A DNA stretch of 8,330 nucleotides from Polyangiaceae bacterium (GTDB taxonomy: Bacteria > Myxococcota > Polyangia > Polyangiales > Polyangiaceae), in contig JAICTU010000414.1 in NCBI GenBank assembly GCA_025936205.1, forward strand, positions 1 through 8,330, read 5' to 3'. Position 1 is the stretch's first letter. Each line of letters opens with the position of its first letter. The translations under genes and the position numbers were made by a program. Under the pieces are notes generated by a model, which had not been told where the DNA came from, did no database searches, and saw nothing but the letters and a program-made list of their open reading frames with translations. Shown piece after piece: positions 6,359 through 8,330 of the stretch.

Positions 6359-6658
6359 CTAACGATTGAAGGTCTGGCGGGCCTTGCCCTCGACCTCCTG
6401 GACGCGACCTTCTGCCTCCAGTTCCTCGTCGTCGATCGCGTCGCCCAGGCCGCCCTTTGCGGCTCCTACGGCCTCTTGAACCGTACCCTTGGCGCGTTCG
6501 GCGGCCTTCGCAGTTTGCTGCTTGGCTTTGCCCTTCAGCTCGTGAGCTTTGCCTTCCGCTTGCATTCGCTCGTTGCCGATCAGCTTGCCGACGCCAGCCT
6601 TGATCTTGCCGCCGAGTTCTTCGCCCTTACCTTCACTGCGCATGCTCGAGTTGCTCAT
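6359..6658 (-). CDS. CsbD-family stress protein with two tandem CsbD units
   Basis: A 99-residue, very hydrophilic protein rich in Gly, Lys, Ala and Glu, without signal peptide or membrane segment. The stretch GKIKAGVGKLIGNE..QAEGKA is the hallmark of the CsbD/YjbJ family, small cytoplasmic proteins induced in general stress, whose molecular role is not known. Members usually have about 60-70 residues and one unit. Here residues 20-47 align without gaps to 68-95 (13 of 28 identical), so the protein is a tandem duplication. The first unit is basic and the second acidic. The start at 6656-6658 is chosen because conserved sequence begins just after it. An in-frame ATG at 6680-6682 would add MAFAVSLD, and another at 6641-6643 would shorten it. 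None has a good Shine-Dalgarno sequence. The ATG overlaps the TGA of the upstream GH28-relic frame as ATGA, and an 11-bp hairpin lies 10 nt upstream. Confidence 0.88.
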   Translation of the reverse strand: MSNSSMRSEGKGEELGGKIKAGVGKLIGNERMQAEGKAHELKGKAKQQTAKAAERAKGTVQEAVGAAKGGLGDAIDDEELEAEGRVQEVEGKARQTFNR

Positions 6659-6668
6659 GTCCAGGGAC

Positions 6669-6697
6669 ACAGCAAATGCCATGCCCGCATTTGCTGT
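6669..6697. promoter_or_regulatory. 11-bp hairpin immediately upstream of the CsbD start
   Basis: The arms acagcaaatgc (6669-6679) and gcatttgctgt (6687-6697) are perfectly complementary around a 7-nt loop. The loop carries the alternative in-frame ATG of the CsbD gene. The arms are AT-richer than the surroundings. It could be an operator dyad for the CsbD promoter or a 5'-leader hairpin that hides or presents a start codon. There is no T tract for a terminator. Confidence 0.5.
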
Positions 6698-6748
6698 CGG
6701 ATCCCGGCTGAAAGGAGCGGCAACCTGCGACCGGCGAGGCGCGATGGC

Positions 6749-6766
6749 GCGGGCGCTACCGCCCGC
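6749..6766. repeat. GC-rich stem-loop after the GH28 relic
   Basis: The arms gcgggcg (6749-6755) and cgcccgc (6760-6766) form a 7-bp stem with a ctac loop, about 33 nt past the last recognisable GH28 residue on the minus strand. It could be what is left of the old gene's terminator, though GC-rich stems of this size are common. Confidence 0.3.
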
Positions 6767-6798
6767 CGGCCGCGTGTCCTGCGCTGCAGCCCTGTCGT

Positions 6799-7011
6799 CG
6801 CGCGGACGATCTCGCTGTTTGCTGCCCGGATGCCTTCGATGGTGGCCCCTTCGAAGCCCTGGATGAAGAACAGGCGTGGGGCCGCGCTGGCCTTCACGTT
6901 TTGGATCGAGATGTCGCGGGCCGTCGGCGGAAAGTCGCCCTTCGGTCCCTCCTCGTACAGGAAAGGTGCGGGCGGCTGGATCCCCGTTTCGAGCGTCGTC
7001 CAGGCGTCGCT
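6799..7011 (-). pseudogene. GH28 polygalacturonase relic, C-terminal piece
   Basis: In the minus frame open from 7101 to 6655, about 70 residues resemble the C-terminal beta-helix coils of GH28 enzymes: PAPFLYEEGPKGDFPPTARD, then ISIQNVKAS, then RLFFIQGFEGATIEGIR..NSE. GH28 proteins of 400-600 residues carry such rungs after their catalytic motifs. Here no catalytic part (NTD, DD, GHG, RIK) precedes it and no further coils follow; the downstream residues are unstructured Arg-rich sequence. The frame has no internal stop, so it might still be translated, but it cannot be an active enzyme. It runs on the strand opposite to the intact GH28 gene at 7489 and does not come from the part of that gene visible here. 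The homology limits are approximate. Confidence 0.65.
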
Positions 7012-7286
7012 CGGTATCGCGGTGGCCTCCGCCATCAGATGCGCGGCGCCAGCGGTCGCGGTGGCGGAGTGGAGCAGCTTGCATGCACGAGGCGCTGCCA
7101 CGGATCAGTTATTTTGAACCCGCTGCGCTCGGACGAAGGGCGCTCCTTGCAATTGTGACCAGCGACGCAAGAAACGGCAGAGAACCAGCGCACCGTATCC
7201 CTCTTCGCTGCTTGGCGCGGCTGCGCTACGCTGTGAGGTAGGTCCCAGCCGCGGCTTCGATCGCGGGCGGAGGACGAAGTAGAGCC

Positions 7287-7478
7287 ATGAAGCGTTCGTT
7301 GCACTCGATCCGGTTCTTCGTAGCGTCGTGGAAGGCAGCATGCGTCGGCCTCGGCTGTTCTGACGACGCGAGCACGACGACAACGACGGACGCTGAACGG
7401 CACGTCCACGAAGCTGATGGAGACCGTACAGCTGAGGCGACCGCCGGAGCCCGCAAGCTCGGACTGAGCCGGCGCTAG
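7287..7478 (+). CDS. Doubtful small lipoprotein-like ORF
   Basis: A 63-codon ORF ending 10 nt before the GH28 start. Its N-terminus (MKRSLHSIRFF...CVGLGC24SDD) resembles a lipoprotein signal with a GLGC lipobox and a polar DDASTTTTT stretch, though Lys16 interrupts the hydrophobic part. A GGAGGA at 7269-7274 lies 12 nt upstream. After about codon 35 the composition looks less like coding DNA. The +1 frame, ending TGA at 7465-7467, has higher GC in third positions from about 7391, which hints at a frameshifted or decayed gene. I recognise no family. It may be a small lipoprotein, a gene remnant or chance. Confidence 0.3.
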   Translation: MKRSLHSIRFFVASWKAACVGLGCSDDASTTTTTDAERHVHEADGDRTAEATAGARKLGLSRR

Positions 7479-7488
7479 GCGGAAGCGC

Positions 7489-8330
7489 ATGAATTACCCT
7501 CGCGTCGCGTGTATCCTGGGGTTGGGAGCGTTGCTGGGCTGTCGCGGCGGGGCTTCGACGCCGGCGGGCGCGCCAGCGGCCGGCTGCGCGCCAGCTACTT
7601 CGGCGGCGCTCCCGAACGATTCGGCCCTGGTCCCGTTGCAACTCGAGGTGCCCACTCTGGCCCGCGACGCACAGAGCATCGTGCTCGTCTGGCACAAGCC
7701 CGACAACTCTGCCGGCGTGGTCGACTACCGCGTGTACATGGATTGCCAGCCACTGGGCAGCGCCGCCGCGAACAATACCCAGTTCTCTCCGGCGAAGTCG
7801 CATATTGACGGCTTTTACGCTGCCGATACAGAGCAGTTTCATGTCCGGGCCACCATCCACAACTTCACGGTCGCCGGCCTCGAGCCGGACTCCGAGCACT
7901 CGTTCACCGTGCGCTCGGTGCTGAGAGACGGCTCGGAGTCAGCCGACAGCAACCGCGTGGTCCAGCGGACTGCTCCGCGACCGGTCGTGCTCGATGTTCG
8001 TGCTGCGCCGTACGGGGCCGTGGGGGACGGCGCCACGCTGAATACGGCGGCGCTTCAGGCGGCGATCGATGCCTGTCCGCCCGCTGGAACGGTGCTGGTC
8101 AGCGGGGGTACGTTCAAGACGGGCGCGCTCTTTCTGAAGAGCAATATGACACTGGAGCTCGCCGAGGGAGCGACGTTGCTCGGCTCAGAGAACGGAGACG
8201 ACTACCCGCTCGCCAGGGGCTACACGCTCTATGACTACCTGCCCGAGCGCCGCCCGCCGTCGCTGCTGAACGCGCTCGAGCCGCAGCGCCAGGGCAGGGG
8301 AGCGTTCCAGAACATCCGCATCGTCGGCAA
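7489..8330 (+). CDS. FN3-GH28 exo-polygalacturonase (PehX-like), lipoprotein, C-terminus beyond window
   Basis: The first 280 codons of a gene running off the right edge. Residues 1-17 form a lipoprotein signal ending LLG|C18, followed by an Ala/Pro/Ser-rich linker. A fibronectin type III domain (about 51-162) shows IVLVWHKPDN, DYRVYM and RDGSESADSNRV. The GH28 domain begins at about 166 with VVLDV..PYGAVGDGATLNTAALQAAID, then FKTGALFLKSNMTLEL..GATLLGS..DYP and RPPSLLNAL. This domain order and these motifs match the Dickeya PehX / Yersinia exo-polygalacturonase subfamily (about 600 residues), which releases digalacturonate from chain ends in the periplasm. The catalytic aspartates lie beyond the edge. 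Lipid anchoring here replaces the usual cleavable signal. The start at 7489 is fixed by the signal peptide; a GGCGGAAG lies a few bases upstream. Activity as exo-enzyme is inferred from the subfamily. Confidence 0.92.
   Translation, partial: MNYPRVACILGLGALLGCRGGASTPAGAPAAGCAPATSAALPNDSALVPLQLEVPTLARDAQSIVLVWHKPDNSAGVVDYRVYMDCQPLGSAAANNTQFSPAKSHIDGFYAADTEQFHVRATIHNFTVAGLEPDSEHSFTVRSVLRDGSESADSNRVVQRTAPRPVVLDVRAAPYGAVGDGATLNTAALQAAIDACPPAGTVLVSGGTFKTGALFLKSNMTLELAEGATLLGSENGDDYPLARGYTLYDYLPERRPPSLLNALEPQRQGRGAFQNIRIVG

Noticed and set aside
6669..6697. Terminal inverted repeats of an insertion sequence
   Set aside because: The arms are only 7 nt apart with no transposase between or near them, and no flanking target duplication was seen.
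6359..7084. CsbD frame extended upstream to 7084 (241 residues)
   Set aside because: The extra 142 residues are Arg/Asp-rich with no similarity to anything and overlap the GH28 relic in another frame. CsbD homology begins only near 6658.
6218..7117. 299-codon plus-strand ORF over the CsbD and GH28-relic region
   Set aside because: It is antisense to the CsbD gene and relic. Its apparently hydrophobic stretches are the complement of Lys/Glu/Ala-rich CsbD codons.
7105..7899. 264-codon minus-strand ORF over the start of the GH28 gene
   Set aside because: It is antisense to the recognisable FN3 domain, Arg/Ser-rich and without a domain signature.

Overview
The window is GC-rich DNA that reads as part of a plant cell-wall polysaccharide utilisation locus. 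The host is a Gram-negative bacterium: there is an outer-membrane TonB-dependent receptor, and two or three proteins carry lipoprotein signal peptides. A myxobacterial (Polyangia-like) or a Steroidobacter/Xanthomonas-type proteobacterial host would fit the receptor type and the Ser/Thr/Pro-rich lipoprotein linker. The sequence alone does not settle this.

Layout, left to right. Bases 1-178 (minus) hold the first 59 codons of a GH63-like ('MGH1-like') glycosidase that runs off the left edge. It is divergent from a 984-residue TonB-dependent receptor (605-3559, plus). The 426-base gap between them holds a compact cluster of three 16-bp dyads, two of which share the form GTCAC-N6-GTGAC. An exported alpha/beta-hydrolase (3489-4544, plus) follows the receptor, and its only usable start codons lie inside the receptor gene. 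A perfect 12-bp hairpin separates it from a convergent CE15 glucuronoyl esterase lipoprotein (4590-5969, minus). Upstream of the esterase is a 389-base gap full of inverted repeats (5970-6358), then a small CsbD-family protein built from two tandem CsbD units (6359-6658, minus). Next is a decayed C-terminal piece of a GH28 polygalacturonase (about 6799-7011, minus). A doubtful small lipoprotein ORF (7287-7478, plus) precedes the start of an intact FN3-GH28 exo-polygalacturonase lipoprotein (7489 to beyond 8330, plus), which is cut by the right edge.

How the genes may work together (inference). The lipid-anchored GH28 would trim polygalacturonate, the CE15 enzyme would cleave glucuronate esters such as lignin-glucuronoxylan links, and the alpha/beta-hydrolase would remove acyl or acetyl decorations. 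The receptor would import oligosaccharides into the periplasm, and the GH63-like enzyme would help trim them. The mixed pectin and xylan/lignin signature means the true substrate cannot be fixed from this window. No CRISPR, tRNA, rRNA, transposase or phage gene was seen. The least explained parts are the operator-like cluster, the CsbD gene with its hairpins, and the GH28 relic lying back-to-back with an intact GH28 gene.
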